A program made the position numbers and the translations under genes. The notes beneath the pieces are model-generated. The model saw only the letters and a list, made by a program, of their open reading frames with translations, did no database searches and was not told the origin of the DNA. A DNA stretch of 64,000 bases from Cardinium endosymbiont of Dermatophagoides farinae (lineage in GTDB: Bacteria; Bacteroidota; Bacteroidia; Cytophagales; Amoebophilaceae), in the NCBI RefSeq assembly GCF_007559345.1, contig NZ_VMBH01000001.1:186001-250000 (forward strand), written 5' to 3'. Shown piece after piece: positions 1-10,309 of this stretch (positions within the stretch are counted from its first letter, which is position 1; each line of letters opens with the position of its first letter).

Positions 1-450
1 CGTCTGTTTAGAAACAAAGTATTAGAAATACAAGAGACATTAGTAGCTATACTAAAAGATTTAGTAACCTTAATACGTAATCCGTTAGAAGAAGTAGTAA
101 TCGATAAAATAAACGTATCAGATTTAAAACGTGTGCTTAAGCTAGAAGTAAACATTATAGAAGGAAAGGCACAAAACCTCAAACACATACAAGATATAAT
201 AATGGATTTAGAAACAGAAACGGAGGCGATAGAGGAGATACAAGACAAATGGAATAGCGCAAATCTAAAAACCAAAAAAACAAAAATGGCAAAAAAAATA
301 GCAGAAGCAGTAAACGAAGCACTAGATCTAGGAGAGAAAATTAAAATAGAGATACCATCAAAAGTAAAAGAAATGATCAATCAGACAAAAAATCTAATAG
401 ATTCATACCCTGATGGAAATGTTCAATTAACTGTGTCAGAGGGTCTTTAG
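1..450 (+). CDS. Hypothetical coiled-coil protein, 5' end outside the window
   Basis: The reading frame is open from base 1, so the gene enters from the left. The visible 149 residues are rich in Lys, Glu, Ile and Leu with heptad-like spacing, which suggests a helical or coiled-coil protein. No signal peptide or known domain can be seen in this part. The stop codon at 448-450 lies inside a 68-bp palindromic element that starts at 441, so the original C-terminus has probably been replaced by element sequence. I do not recognise the family. Confidence 0.5.
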   Translation, partial: RLFRNKVLEIQETLVAILKDLVTLIRNPLEEVVIDKINVSDLKRVLKLEVNIIEGKAQNLKHIQDIIMDLETETEAIEEIQDKWNSANLKTKKTKMAKKIAEAVNEALDLGEKIKIEIPSKVKEMINQTKNLIDSYPDGNVQLTVSEGL

Positions 451-508
451 TTTTAAGTGTGTAAATGTTTTTCAGGTTGTATATTTACACACTTAACTGG
501 ACAGACCC
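441..508. repeat. 68-bp palindromic mini-element, copy 1 (IS256-like ends)
   Basis: The ends are imperfect inverted repeats of about 26 bp. The left end reads GGGTCTTTAG then TTAAGTGTGTAAAT; the right end is the reverse complement of GGGTCTGTCCAG then TTAAGTGTGTAAAT. It has the same length as the copy at 14652-14719. No 8-bp target duplication is visible here. It supplies the stop codons of both the gene to its left and the leftward DUF1703 gene to its right. Confidence 0.75.
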
Positions 509-2348
509 GACAGGCCCCCTATATCCTCTGTTTCTTGAAAATAGCCAATGGAATTAACCGCAAAGTTTTTACGTGGCATCACCTGAAAAGTATGTTGTTC
601 ATCGTATTGATGTACTTCAATAGCTGCTTCTGTAATATTAAGTCTTACAGGATCATATTTTAAGCCTACGCATACTTTTTTATAGCATGTGTTGAAGGTC
701 ATGCTGTAATCTTTATCGTAGATTTGCTGCAAAGCTTCTGAAACTGACTTGCCTACTTTTAACTCAAAAATGTAAGCAGTTTGGTGTAGTTTATCCTCTA
801 GCGCAATATCCAAACGGCCTGACCCACTAGCTAGCTCAGCATTCACTTGCATGCCTTGCGTGGTATGAAAAACACCGTTTAAAAAGGAATATAAAGCACC
901 CTGAAAACTCCTTTCTGTTTTATCTAGAAAATGGTAGCCTGCTTTAGCTAAGCAAGCTCCCTTAATAAGATTTAAAAAGCCACACCACTTTTCATTTCTT
1001 AATGCATCTAAAATAGAAGTGCTATATGCTATTCCTGTTTCTTGTTGTTTTTGAATTATAAACCTGGATAATGTTAACTTTAATGAGGATTGAACTTCCT
1101 GATTAGGAAACTTTAAATAGTAGTCCATTGGATTTTTATCTGCTCGTGTGTCTTCTTTAAATCCATTAGGATCTAGGGTAAGATAACCTGTTTGGTACAT
1201 TAATGGGAATAAGGCTATTTCGGAAATAGCGCCTGCTAAGCTTTCAAAGTCTAGCTGATTGATCGAAAAGCTGGATTGATCCCAAGGGATCGTAAATCTA
1301 TCGATATTGTTTTTTATTTGTTGTAGTAAGATAGCAGGATGACCAGAGTTGGACCAATAGTTACCAAATGATCTATCTCTAAAGAATTTTAATATAGAGT
1401 CTGGATTATACATCCGCCTTACACGCTTATTGCGACTGAAACAATAGCCATTATAATAACCTTTTAGCTCTTGTTTTAATTGTTCATCTGTATAGCTTTC
1501 TTTTTTATCCCAATTTTCTTTTAGACTGGTTACAACTTCATTAATATAGATCTGTTTATCTTTAAAAAATAGTTTATCTATATCCTCTTCTGTATAACCC
1601 AACATCTCTGCATAATCTTCATGCAATGATATGTCATTGGCAGAATTCGCCCCGATGTAAGTCCAGATAAATGAAATTTAGTTACGCCTGTTACAAAAAT
1701 AAATTTACAATCCTTCTGACTGCCTTTTAAAACTTTAAAAAACGAACTAAGAACAGAAAGTATCCCTTCATACTGATCTTTTTCACAAGATATTAATGGA
1801 CTGTCATATTCATCGATTAAGATCATAGGTTGAGATGCATAATTACTACCTAATTTTTGCAGTGCTCTAATCAAGTCACTCAGTGTGTCGTTCACGGTTG
1901 GTGGCCCAATGATAGGTTGCATTTTAGATTTATCTATATCATAATCATCGGCAATGTCGTATAATTTTTTTACTAAACTAGCCTCCAGTGATGAGCCTGT
2001 TTTAGCACTTAACTTTGAGAAATTCAACCAAATGACCGGATATTTTTTCCACTTATATTTTTTATCTCTATAAATAGCACATGTTTTAAATAACTTTTTA
2101 TTTCCTTTTGCTATTTGGTCTATGGTATCTAGGAGTAGAGATTTACCAAACCTACGTGGCCTTGTAAAGAAGTAGTAAGTTCCCTCATCTTCGAATAGTT
2201 TAGAAATATAATCAGTTTTGTCTGCATAAAAGCCAGTCTCTATCATCTGTTTGGTACTGGATTTTCCAATAGGAATGCGTACACCTCTAGTAGCAATTCC
2301 TTGTTGCTCCTCATTGCTTAACCCTTTATCTTTTTTTTTATATTCCAT
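493..2348 (-). pseudogene. AAA-ATPase-like / DUF1703 (PD-(D/E)XK) protein, copy 1, frameshifted
   Basis: The product is an AAA-ATPase-like protein with a C-terminal PD-(D/E)XK nuclease-like domain (AAA-ATPase_like plus DUF1703 families), common as multicopy genes in endosymbionts. The N-terminal frame (2348-1578) holds YADKTDYISKLF, TRPRRFGKSLLLDT (Walker-A-like) and LIDEYDSPL (Walker-B-like). The C-terminal frame (1626-493) holds the nuclease-like part with GRLDIALEDK and YIFELKVGKS. Compared with copy 4 (GLTSGANSAND), one A is missing near 1652, which breaks the frame. The function is unknown in this group; a mobile-DNA or defence role is only inferred. Rpn-tail DNA lies upstream, as for copies 2 and 4. 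Confidence 0.8.
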
Positions 2349-2382
2349 ATCCTATTTCTTTTATTTAGAGGTATATAATCGT

Positions 2383-2519
2383 AGACCTTCTGCAAAACCT
2401 ATTGCTAAATGGCAATTTTGGTGTCGAAGCTTGTCTATGCTCCTCAAATACATTTAGTATGCTGACGACTGCGCTTCTCCTAAAAACTGCTGATCACAAA
2501 TAGGTTTTGAAGAAGGTCT
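2383..2519 (+). repeat. MITE-like repeat, copy 1
   Basis: It has the terminal inverted repeats of the family (AGACCTTCTGCAAAACCTAT and its complement, here GAAGAAGGTCT). It is 137 bp long and is flanked by a perfect 3-bp duplication, CGT at 2380-2382 and 2520-2522. It sits between DUF1703 copy 1 and the Rpn tail upstream of it. Confidence 0.9.
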
Positions 2520-2560
2520 CGTGTTGCCCACTACAAGGTAGATAGTTTTTATAGCATTTA

Positions 2561-2648
2561 ATCGACCTGTTTTAGCTGTTCTATTAGCTGTTCTACTTGT
2601 TTAAGAGATCAACCAGTAAGCGTAACGATATCATCTAGATAATGCCCG
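2561..2648 (-). pseudogene. Rpn-family nuclease C-terminal remnant
   Basis: Read on the minus strand, the DNA encodes a segment like GHYLDDIVTLTG, a stop, then SLKQVEQLIEQLKQ. This matches the C-terminal helix pattern of Rpn/PDDEXK transposase-like proteins, such as KGYPIEDIMFLTGLS in the Rpn gene at 31600-32514. It lies upstream of DUF1703 copy 1 in the same orientation. Similar remnants lie upstream of copies 2 and 4. Confidence 0.55.
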
Positions 2649-2738
2649 TTAAGTATTTAACATTTTGATTATATTTTATATTATATAAAAAATACAAAAT
2701 GTCAAGTTATACACTATAATTTAAGTTTAAAAGATAAG

Positions 2739-2831
2739 ATGTCTAAAATTTTGGCTTATTTACGTGCTTCAACAGATAAACAAGATGTGGCGCACCAAAA
2801 ATATGAAATACTGGAATATACTCGGAAGAAT
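2739..2831 (+). pseudogene. Serine recombinase (resolvase) N-terminal fragment
   Basis: It encodes MSKILAYLRASTDKQDVAHQ and a few more residues. This is the start of a resolvase/invertase catalytic domain, including the nucleophile Ser11 in the R-A-S-T motif. After about 31 residues the frame runs into a MITE-like repeat, and no downstream resolvase sequence follows it. It is a different gene from the Tn3 resolvase at 24601-25260. Confidence 0.75.
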
Positions 2832-2967
2832 AGACCTTCTGCAAAACCTATTTCTAATGGCAATTTTGGTGTCGAAGCTTGTCTATGCTGCTCAAATACA
2901 TCTAGTATTCTGGCGACTGCGCTTCTCCTAAAAACTGCTGATCACAAATAGGTTTTGAAGAAGGTCT
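2832..2967 (+). repeat. MITE-like repeat, copy 2
   Basis: It is a 136-bp copy with a perfect 3-bp duplication, AAT at 2829-2831 and 2968-2970. It interrupts the resolvase fragment. It ends 24 bp before the symporter gene start at 2992. Confidence 0.9.
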
Positions 2968-2991
2968 AATCTAGTTATTTGATTTGTATCT

Positions 2992-4426
2992 ATGAGCACT
3001 TTTAACACGCCCCTCTTGATGGTAATCGCCTTTTTGCTATTAACCGTGGGTATTGGGATTTGCTTTACCAGAATTTCAACTTCATTTCGGGAATATGCCT
3101 TAGGGGACCAAGAATTGCATACAGCTCCGTTGATAGGTACGCTACTAACGCTTATCTATGGAGGGGGAAGGCTAATGATTGGCGTAGAACAAATCCATCA
3201 TTTTGGGCTTTCTTGGATATTTTTCATATTGCTGAATAGTTTTTTACCTTACTGGATAATCAGTTGGTTGGCGCTACGTATGACTCCATTTATGAGTAAC
3301 CTGTCTATGTCAGAGAGTATAGGTCGCGTCTATGGTAAGTACCCTCGGATTATTATGGGTTATCTAATATTTTTTTTACCATTGCTACGATTGCCATTCA
3401 AGTTAATGTGATGTCCCGATCGATCAGTATGTGCCTAGATTCGGTTCATCCCAACATCATCACTGGCTTTGTGATCTTAGTCCTGTTTTGCTATGCCCGT
3501 ATTGGGGGTATGCGAATCGTTACCTTTACAGATGTAGCACATACCTTTGTTTTTTTCTGATTATTCCCTTTCTAGCCTTCTCGATATTTGAGGCAACTGG
3601 CAAACCTGAAATATGCTCTTTTTTAGGAACGCAAGAAAATTTTCAGCTTGATCAATTGTTTCAATTTGAACCCAAACAGTTGACTATTTTTACACTCTTC
3701 CTCTCCAGTATGGTCTCGAGTATAAACCCGCCAATTATACAGAAAGTCTATATGTCTGCCGATTGCTTTCAAGCTGGTATGGTTTTCTTTTTTACTAGTT
3801 TTCTGAGTCTCTTTATAGCTTTTTTTATCATACTATTGGGCCTATATACTTTTGTAGCTGCACCAGATCTATTGGTTACAGAAGTGTGGCATTATATAAT
3901 GGGCAATATTTCTCCTATCTGTCAAGGATTTGTTATCATCAGTTTACTGGCTATGGCTATGTCTACAGCTGATGCGTACTTAAATAGTTGTTCGGTTATG
4001 TTTAGCAATGATATAGTAAGCAGTATAATGGATAAAAAGTCTATTTCTTATGACCGCCAGCTTCGACTGGCTAAAGCAACAGCCCTTTTTATAGGTATTA
4101 TTACCATCATACTCAGTTTTTATTGTAGCGATTTATTTTGTTTAGTGCAATTGCGCTTTGATTGCTTTATACCCATCGTAACGGCGCCTTTTATCTTAGC
4201 TGTTTTGGGTTTTAGAGGTGGCACTCGTCCTGCTTTGGTTGGCATGGCTACAGGGGTATTGACGATTTTGGCTTGGAATAAATGGATTGAACCAGCTACA
4301 GCTATGAATGGCGCTTTTATAGCTATGGTGGCCAATGGGTTGGCTATGATGGTTACGCATTATGTAACGCCTAAAAAAAATAAAGAAATCTGTATGCTAC
4401 AGTGCATACTGTTTGCCAATCATTAA
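2992..4426 (+). pseudogene. Na+/solute symporter (SSS family), copy A, frameshifted and 3'-truncated
   Basis: The gene encodes a multi-pass inner-membrane protein of the sodium:solute symporter family. The N-terminal frame (2992-3411) contains FREYALGDQ and SMSESIGRVYGKY. The core continues in another frame (about 3390-3550: SISMCLDSVHP, GGMRIVTFTDV) and then in a third (3431-4426: NPPIIQKVYMS, LLAMAMSTADAYLNS). Two frameshifts are therefore present, the first in a T8 run near 3370. The sequence ends soon after NGLAMMVTHYV, where paralog D continues into its cytoplasmic regions. The last 30 bp overlap the convergent cca gene. The substrate cannot be told from the sequence. Confidence 0.8.
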
Positions 4427-5815
4427 CATATAGTTAAATGCTTCTTGGTATTCATTCTTAATTTTACCCTCTAATATAGCCTCTTTAATGGCTTCTTTAA
4501 TAAGACCGACCTGAGCGGATGGTTTTAGTGCAAATGTTTCCATAATCACTGCACCGGTAATAACGGGTTGAAAATTCCTGATTTTATCACGTGTTTCTAC
4601 CGCTAATACCCTCTTTTTAACTTTATCAAAGTTGGCCAAATATTGCTGCACTTTTACCTCATTTTTAGAGGTAATATCCGCTCTGCATAACAAAAATAAA
4701 TCTTCTAAATCATCTCCAGCCTCATATAAAAGACGGCGTATAGCAGTATCGGTGACCTCTTTGGCTAAGGCTATAGGACGTAAATGCAACCGAACCAATT
4801 TTTGTACATATCCAAGGACTTCCTTGCTGATAGGAAAACGCATTCTCTTAAAGAGCTTAGGGAGCATCCTAGCACCCAGGTCTTCATGACCGTGAAAGGA
4901 AAAACCATGTATCGGATCAAATTTTTTAGTCAATGGCTTGGCAATGTCATGGAAAATAGCTGCCCAACGAAGCCATAACTTAGAAGAATGGTTGACCAAA
5001 TTATCCAATACTTCAAGTGTATGGAGGAAATTGTCTTTATGGGAATGGCACCCAATTTGCTCCTTCCCTGAAAGCTTTTGTAATTCTGGTAATACGATGG
5101 ACAACAGGTTGGTATCAAACAAAAGTTTAAATCCATAAGAAGGTCTATCGGTAGCCATCAGTTTATGTAGCTCTTCCGAAATACGTTCCTGTGCTACAAT
5201 GCCCAATCGGTCACCAGCAGCTGTCATGGCCAGCAATGTTTCTGGTGTGATGCTAAAATGCAGCTGAGCAGCCAATCGTATGGCACGCATGATGCGCAAT
5301 GGATCATCAGAAAAAGTTCTACCTGGATCACAAGGGGTTTTAATCACCCGATCTGCCAAGTCTTTCTGGCCATTAAATGGATCTAATAACCGTCCATAAT
5401 CTTTTTTATTTAAAGAAATGGCCATTGCATTAATGGTAAAGTCCCGGCGCATTTGATCATCAGAGAGTGTACCAATCGATACATTTGGATTACGAGAATG
5501 GAGTTGATACGATTCTTTTCTAGCGCTTACAAACTCTATCTCCCACCCATCCCACTGCAACATAGCTGTACCAAAACTTTTAAATAGGCTAACGGGAACT
5601 TCTTTGTATTTGGCTACAGCCTCTGCAAGTACCATGCCATCCCCTACACAAACAATATCGATATCTTTGGAAGTACGTCCTAAAAATAAATCACGCACAA
5701 ACCCGCCTACTACATAGGTCTCCAACTGAAACGCATCGGCAATCTCCCCTATTTGACGTAAGATAGGATGATGCATAACCCCATCCTGCTGTACCATAGT
5801 TTCCTTCTGCACCAT
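4397..5815 (-). CDS. cca: CCA-adding tRNA nucleotidyltransferase / poly(A) polymerase family
   Basis: The enzyme adds or repairs the 3' CCA of tRNAs. The N-terminal nucleotidyltransferase domain has the class II motif VVGGFVRDLFLGRTSKDIDI followed by RRDFTINAMA and DPLRIMRAIR. A C-terminal HD domain has IFHDIAKP. I chose the ATG at 5815 because AAGGAGG stands just upstream, giving 472 residues; the longer reading from 5896 would overlap the neighbouring gene. The tRNA-Lys in this window has no encoded CCA, which fits a need for this enzyme. The gene is intact. Confidence 0.9.
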   Translation of the reverse strand: MVQKETMVQQDGVMHHPILRQIGEIADAFQLETYVVGGFVRDLFLGRTSKDIDIVCVGDGMVLAEAVAKYKEVPVSLFKSFGTAMLQWDGWEIEFVSARKESYQLHSRNPNVSIGTLSDDQMRRDFTINAMAISLNKKDYGRLLDPFNGQKDLADRVIKTPCDPGRTFSDDPLRIMRAIRLAAQLHFSITPETLLAMTAAGDRLGIVAQERISEELHKLMATDRPSYGFKLLFDTNLLSIVLPELQKLSGKEQIGCHSHKDNFLHTLEVLDNLVNHSSKLWLRWAAIFHDIAKPLTKKFDPIHGFSFHGHEDLGARMLPKLFKRMRFPISKEVLGYVQKLVRLHLRPIALAKEVTDTAIRRLLYEAGDDLEDLFLLCRADITSKNEVKVQQYLANFDKVKKRVLAVETRDKIRNFQPVITGAVIMETFALKPSAQVGLIKEAIKEAILEGKIKNEYQEAFNYMLMIGKQYAL

Positions 5816-5879
5816 AGCCTCCTTACTATTTACCTTTTCCAAGGTTCTATTTTTTAATATACTGCTTAAGTACTCGCAG

Positions 5880-7129
5880 CTAAGCAGCAGATGCAATTTC
5901 TGCCTTTTTATCTACAACTTCTTCTTCTTGCTGCTCGTAAAAGGTTTCTTCTATAGCCTTCACTACCTCTTGTATCACTGCCTGATTATTAAGTTCAGAA
6001 AGCCCACGTTTTACAGTAATACCTACTTTATTACCATGACAGGCGCCATCTACTGTTATGCGTTTAAAGTTTTTAGTAACCAACCCCTCTGCATGTTGCG
6101 TAGCAACAGGAAGCAACATATCATGCTTGCAATTTGGATCACCTCCAATCAGTTCTGCATAAGTAGCATTGAGCTTATCCAATGCTTGTTTACTGATAGA
6201 GGATGGAAATGGGTCAAAAAGCTTAGAGAAATCAGTTAAAACACCTGCAATAGCAGTAATAGGCACATCAACCTCCTTAAGATTTGAGGCAACATACTCA
6301 GAAATAAACTTACTTTTTGGCTCCAAATCTGCAGCTCCTGGGCAGTTTTTTTTCATGAAGTATGGGACTGCTATTTCATACAAGCTAGGCCATGCTTTTG
6401 CAAATCCAGGATTAAATCTAAAAAAATATTTGATTACAGCCTTATCATAATTTTTTTCTATGGCATTTAAAGTAGCTTCGATCTCCTTAAATCGTTGCTG
6501 AAACTTCTTAACCTCTTTGATATGCTCCATTACTGGCGCTCCGTTCCAAGGTGTACCTATAGTAATCAACCCATCTATAGTAATCACATATTCTCTTTTT
6601 AAGCGGAGCCCATATTTTTTAGCAAGCGTAAAACCCCGTAACCCCCTTGGCTATTGCCTACTAATATAACACGGCTATCGCGAGTAAGGGTTTTTTTGAT
6701 CTCTTCATAAGCTAATCTAGCTTGCTCTTTGATCGAAAATTTTAGAGTGGGGGAAGGGGAAAAAGAACCTTTTTTATTAGGATCTTTATCGACACATGTT
6801 AAGGCGAATATAGTGGCATGTGGAAATTTTTCTTGCAAAACTTCCTTCATCTTTTTAAAATCCCAGGACAATCTATGCAGTCCATGCAACAATGCAATCA
6901 CTTGCTTATCCTCTGGTACTTTAGCTACCCGCTTCATTTTTTTTATAGGAGGCTCCGCATCATCTAAGGCTTGAGGATCCAATAGGGTTTGCTGATCTGG
7001 CTGAGGCGTTTTTTTGCGATTATCAGAGGAAGGTCCACTGTCACACCCCACACCTAGGATACAATAAAAAATCAAACCAAATCGGTAAATACAAACAAGG
7101 GCCTGGCGAATGCCTATGATAGGGTACAT
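5880..7129 (-). pseudogene. Predicted lipoprotein alpha/beta hydrolase, one-base frameshift
   Basis: The N-terminal frame (7129-6599) starts with a hydrophobic segment ending in LGVGC, a plausible lipobox. It continues with QVIALLHGLHRLSWDF (oxyanion-loop HG) and the nucleophile elbow GNSQGG. The C-terminal frame (6587-5880) continues the fold with DGLITIGTPWNGAPV and ends near DGACHGNKVGITV, which may carry the catalytic His. The frames join if the A6 run near 6620 were A7 (LLKKYGLRLKREYV). It resembles lipase or PGAP1-like hydrolases; the substrate is unknown. The break may be a sequencing error. Confidence 0.7.
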
Positions 7130-7379
7130 GCAATCAACTTCCGTAAAGTCCGTAAAGATAGTGGATAAAGTAAATGGCTTAATGGGTGACTAACTTGGTA
7201 AATATAGCACTTTTGATTGATTATATAAAGATATGCATGATAAGAATGGTATCAAGAAATCCTTGCTTGCCCTTTATCGAACTATTTATTAAATTGCTTC
7301 TCTACACTTTTTCATAAAAGAGATAATCCTATTGCAGATTTTAGCATCATAAAAAACATAATCAAACATAAAAGTAAAA

Positions 7380-9619
7380 ATGGTCATCACAATGGAACCA
7401 GCTATGCAGCCAGCCTATCTTACTGGCCTTAATGAGATGCAAAAGAAGGCGGTGATCCATACTGAAGGCCCATCAATCGTCGTGGCAGGTGCTGGTTCAG
7501 GCAAAACTAAGGTATTAACGGCTAGAATAGCCCATCTCTTGAAAGAAAAAAAAGCAGCGTCTGGTCAGATTCTTGCCTTGACCTTTACCAATAAAGCGGC
7601 TGCTGAAATGCGCCACCGGATAACCGGAATAGTGGGCAATGAGGCTAAGGGAATATGGCTGGGAACCTTTCATAGTGTCTTTATGAAACTACTGCGTCAG
7701 GAAGCCAATAACTTGGGTTACCCCGCTCATTTTAGTGTTTATAATACAGAAGATAGCAAATCACTGATCAAACAAATCACTAAGGCACTGGGGCTTGATG
7801 ATAAAGTATACAAACCAGGGGTTATATTGGGACGTATTTCCCATGCTAAAAATAGATTGATTGCGCCAGAAGTTTACGCTGCAGACCCAACCTACCAAAA
7901 AGAGGATGCCTATATGCGTATGCCTAGATTCAGTGAAATCTTTCTAAGGTATACTGGCCACTGCTTGCAAGCTGGTGCAATGGATTTTGATGACTTACTG
8001 GTACAGACCCATAAATTGTTGTATAATAATCCTATGCTAAGTGCAAAGTACCAACAACAATTTCACTATCTATTGATTGATGAGTTTCAAGATACCAATC
8101 TCATTCAATACAGTATTGCCAAAAAACTGGCTGCCTCTCACCAAAATATTTGCGTAGTGGGGATGATGCACAAAGTATTTATGCATTTAGAGGTGCTGAT
8201 ATTCACAATATTTTGCATTTTACCCATGACTACCCCAATCACCAAATGATCAAGCTTGAGCAAAATTACCGTTCTACAAGGCATATTGTGGATACAGCCA
8301 ACCAGATCATTAGCTACAATGAAGGGCAGTTAAAGAAAAAAGTTTGGACCGATAATCCCCTTGGGGAACCCATTGAGGTGCTTAGAACGATGTCAGATAT
8401 GGAAGAAAGCTGGTTGGTAGTAGATAAGATACAAGCAGAAAAGTTGAACGGCAGGCTACCTTATCGCGATTTTGCTATTTTATACCGTACCAATAATCAA
8501 TCGCGAAATTTTGAGGAAGCATTGCGTAAAAAAAATATTCCTTACCGCATCATAGGTGGGCTCTCTTTTTACCAACGCAGAGAGGTAAAAGATCTTTTAG
8601 CCTATCTGCGTTTTGTTGTAAACCACAATGATAGAGAAGCCTTCAGAAGGATTATTAATTTCCCTAGACGAGGCATTGGACCCACTACTATTGATAAAAT
8701 ATTTTCTATTTCAGCCGAAAAAGCTATATCCCTCTGGGAAACACTCTCTAACCTGAATGACTTTTTAGGTGGAGCTACTGCAGCAGCTGTTTCCCGTTTT
8801 GTCACATTGATTGATGATGCTGCCCTAAAACTAGAAAAAGAAAATGCATACACGATAGCAGCCTATATGGCTAAAACATCTGGTCTACTCAAGGAACTAC
8901 ATGAAGATAAAACAGTAGAAGGTGTAACCCGCTATGAGCATATTCAAGAGCTGCTTAATAGCATCCAACAATTTGTAGACCACCCTGAAAACAATGAGCC
9001 AAGCCTAGGCAGTTTTCTACAAGAAATAGCACTGATTACCAGCGCAGATAAGGAAGATTCAAATGAAGATGCGGTGACATTAATGACCATTCATGCTGCT
9101 AAGGGGTTAGAATTCAAGTACGTATATCTGGTAGGGATGGAAGAAGAGCTCTTTCCTTCTGCTATGATGTTGGGCAGCAAAGCAGACTTAGAAGAAGAAA
9201 GGCGCCTTTTCTACGTAGCGGTTACCCGTGCACAGCTGAAGTTAACCCTAGCGCATGCTTTAAGCAGGTACCGGTTTGGTAAATTAACCAATGTCCAACC
9301 CAGTCGTTTTTTAAAAGAGATAGATGCAACGGCTAAAATAGCAGCTAAATCGCACCTAGCGACTGCTAAACCTACACCAAAGCACAAACTGAGTGGCTCC
9401 GTTAGAAAAATAACGACATCCGCACTAGCTCCACCTATAGCTGATCCAGCTGCTTTACAGGTTGGACAAATGGTACATCACCTCCATTTTGGTATAGGAA
9501 AGGTTATGCGGCTGGTAGAATCTGCAGGCATGCCTAAAGCTGTTGTTCTTTTTCATAAATTTGGAGAAAAGACCCTCTTGTTAAACTATGCAAAACTAGA
9601 AATACTGCCTGCAACATAG
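7380..9619 (+). CDS. uvrD: UvrD/PcrA-type superfamily 1 DNA helicase (frameshifted in this sequence)
   Basis: This is a 3'-5' DNA helicase for repair and replication restart. The first frame has the Walker A region VVAGAGSGKTKVLTAR, ALTFTNKAAAEM and LIDEFQDTN. The second frame has GDDAQSIYAFRGAD, EQNYRST, TIHAAKGLEFKYVYLVG and VAVTRAQ. A C-terminal PcrA/UvrD-like tail (VGQMVHHLHFGIGKV) is present. The frames meet at 8158-8161, where GGGG should be GGGGG to read VVGDDAQ. Everything else is intact, so this looks like a one-base homopolymer error or a very recent mutation. Total length of about 746 residues is normal. Confidence 0.9.
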
Positions 9620-9662
9620 AAGCCCTATTTAACCTATTATTTATTTAACCTAATAACCCACA

Positions 9663-10259
9663 ATGTACGACTATAATACAACTCGATCGCCTTTAATGCT
9701 TAAAGAATATGGTAGAAACATACAGAAACTTATGGAGCAAATTGCAACCATCGAGGACAAAACTGTTCGCACACAAAAAGCCCATGGTATTGTAAAACTA
9801 ATGGAAATGGTCAATCCTAATGCAGAATCACCACAAAAACGATGGGATGATCTTTTTATACTATCAGATTACAAATTAGATATTGATAGCCCTAATCCCA
9901 AGCCTATTAAAAGGGAAAATAGCCAACACTATTATGCCCATATGCCCTTTATGCAGCTGATCAGATATAAATATTATGGGCGGCATATAGAATCGCTGGT
10001 AAAAAAAACCACTACCCTACCCACGCTTAAAGAGCAAGAACAGATGCTTATAGCAGTTGGGAAGCTCATGCGTCGTTTTAGTAGCACATGGAACAACGAT
10101 TATATCAATAATGAAAGAATTATTCAGGATATCAAACGAATGCTTCCAGATGGCACGACGCTTGATGTAGAAATCATACGGACCCTACCAGATGAGGGGG
10201 CAAATGGTCAAAAACCTAGAAGTAAACATTACGTAAAATCCAATGCTGCTAAAAAGTAG
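9663..10259 (+). CDS. DUF4290 family protein
   Basis: It encodes a 198-residue soluble protein beginning MYDYNTTRSPLMLKEYGRNI, matching the DUF4290 family found in Bacteroidota, usually directly upstream of murA as here. No signal peptide or membrane segment is present. The function is unknown. The gene is intact and the gap to murA is 50 bp, so co-transcription is likely. Confidence 0.85.
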   Translation: MYDYNTTRSPLMLKEYGRNIQKLMEQIATIEDKTVRTQKAHGIVKLMEMVNPNAESPQKRWDDLFILSDYKLDIDSPNPKPIKRENSQHYYAHMPFMQLIRYKYYGRHIESLVKKTTTLPTLKEQEQMLIAVGKLMRRFSSTWNNDYINNERIIQDIKRMLPDGTTLDVEIIRTLPDEGANGQKPRSKHYVKSNAAKK

Positions 10260-10309
10260 TCCAACCAATAGGTAAACTTACTATATTATAAAAAATCTAA
10301 TTTGGGGAA

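Noticed and set aside
457-663. Open frame of 68 codons on the plus strand
   Set aside because: It is antisense to DUF1703 copy 1 and partly inside the 68-bp element.
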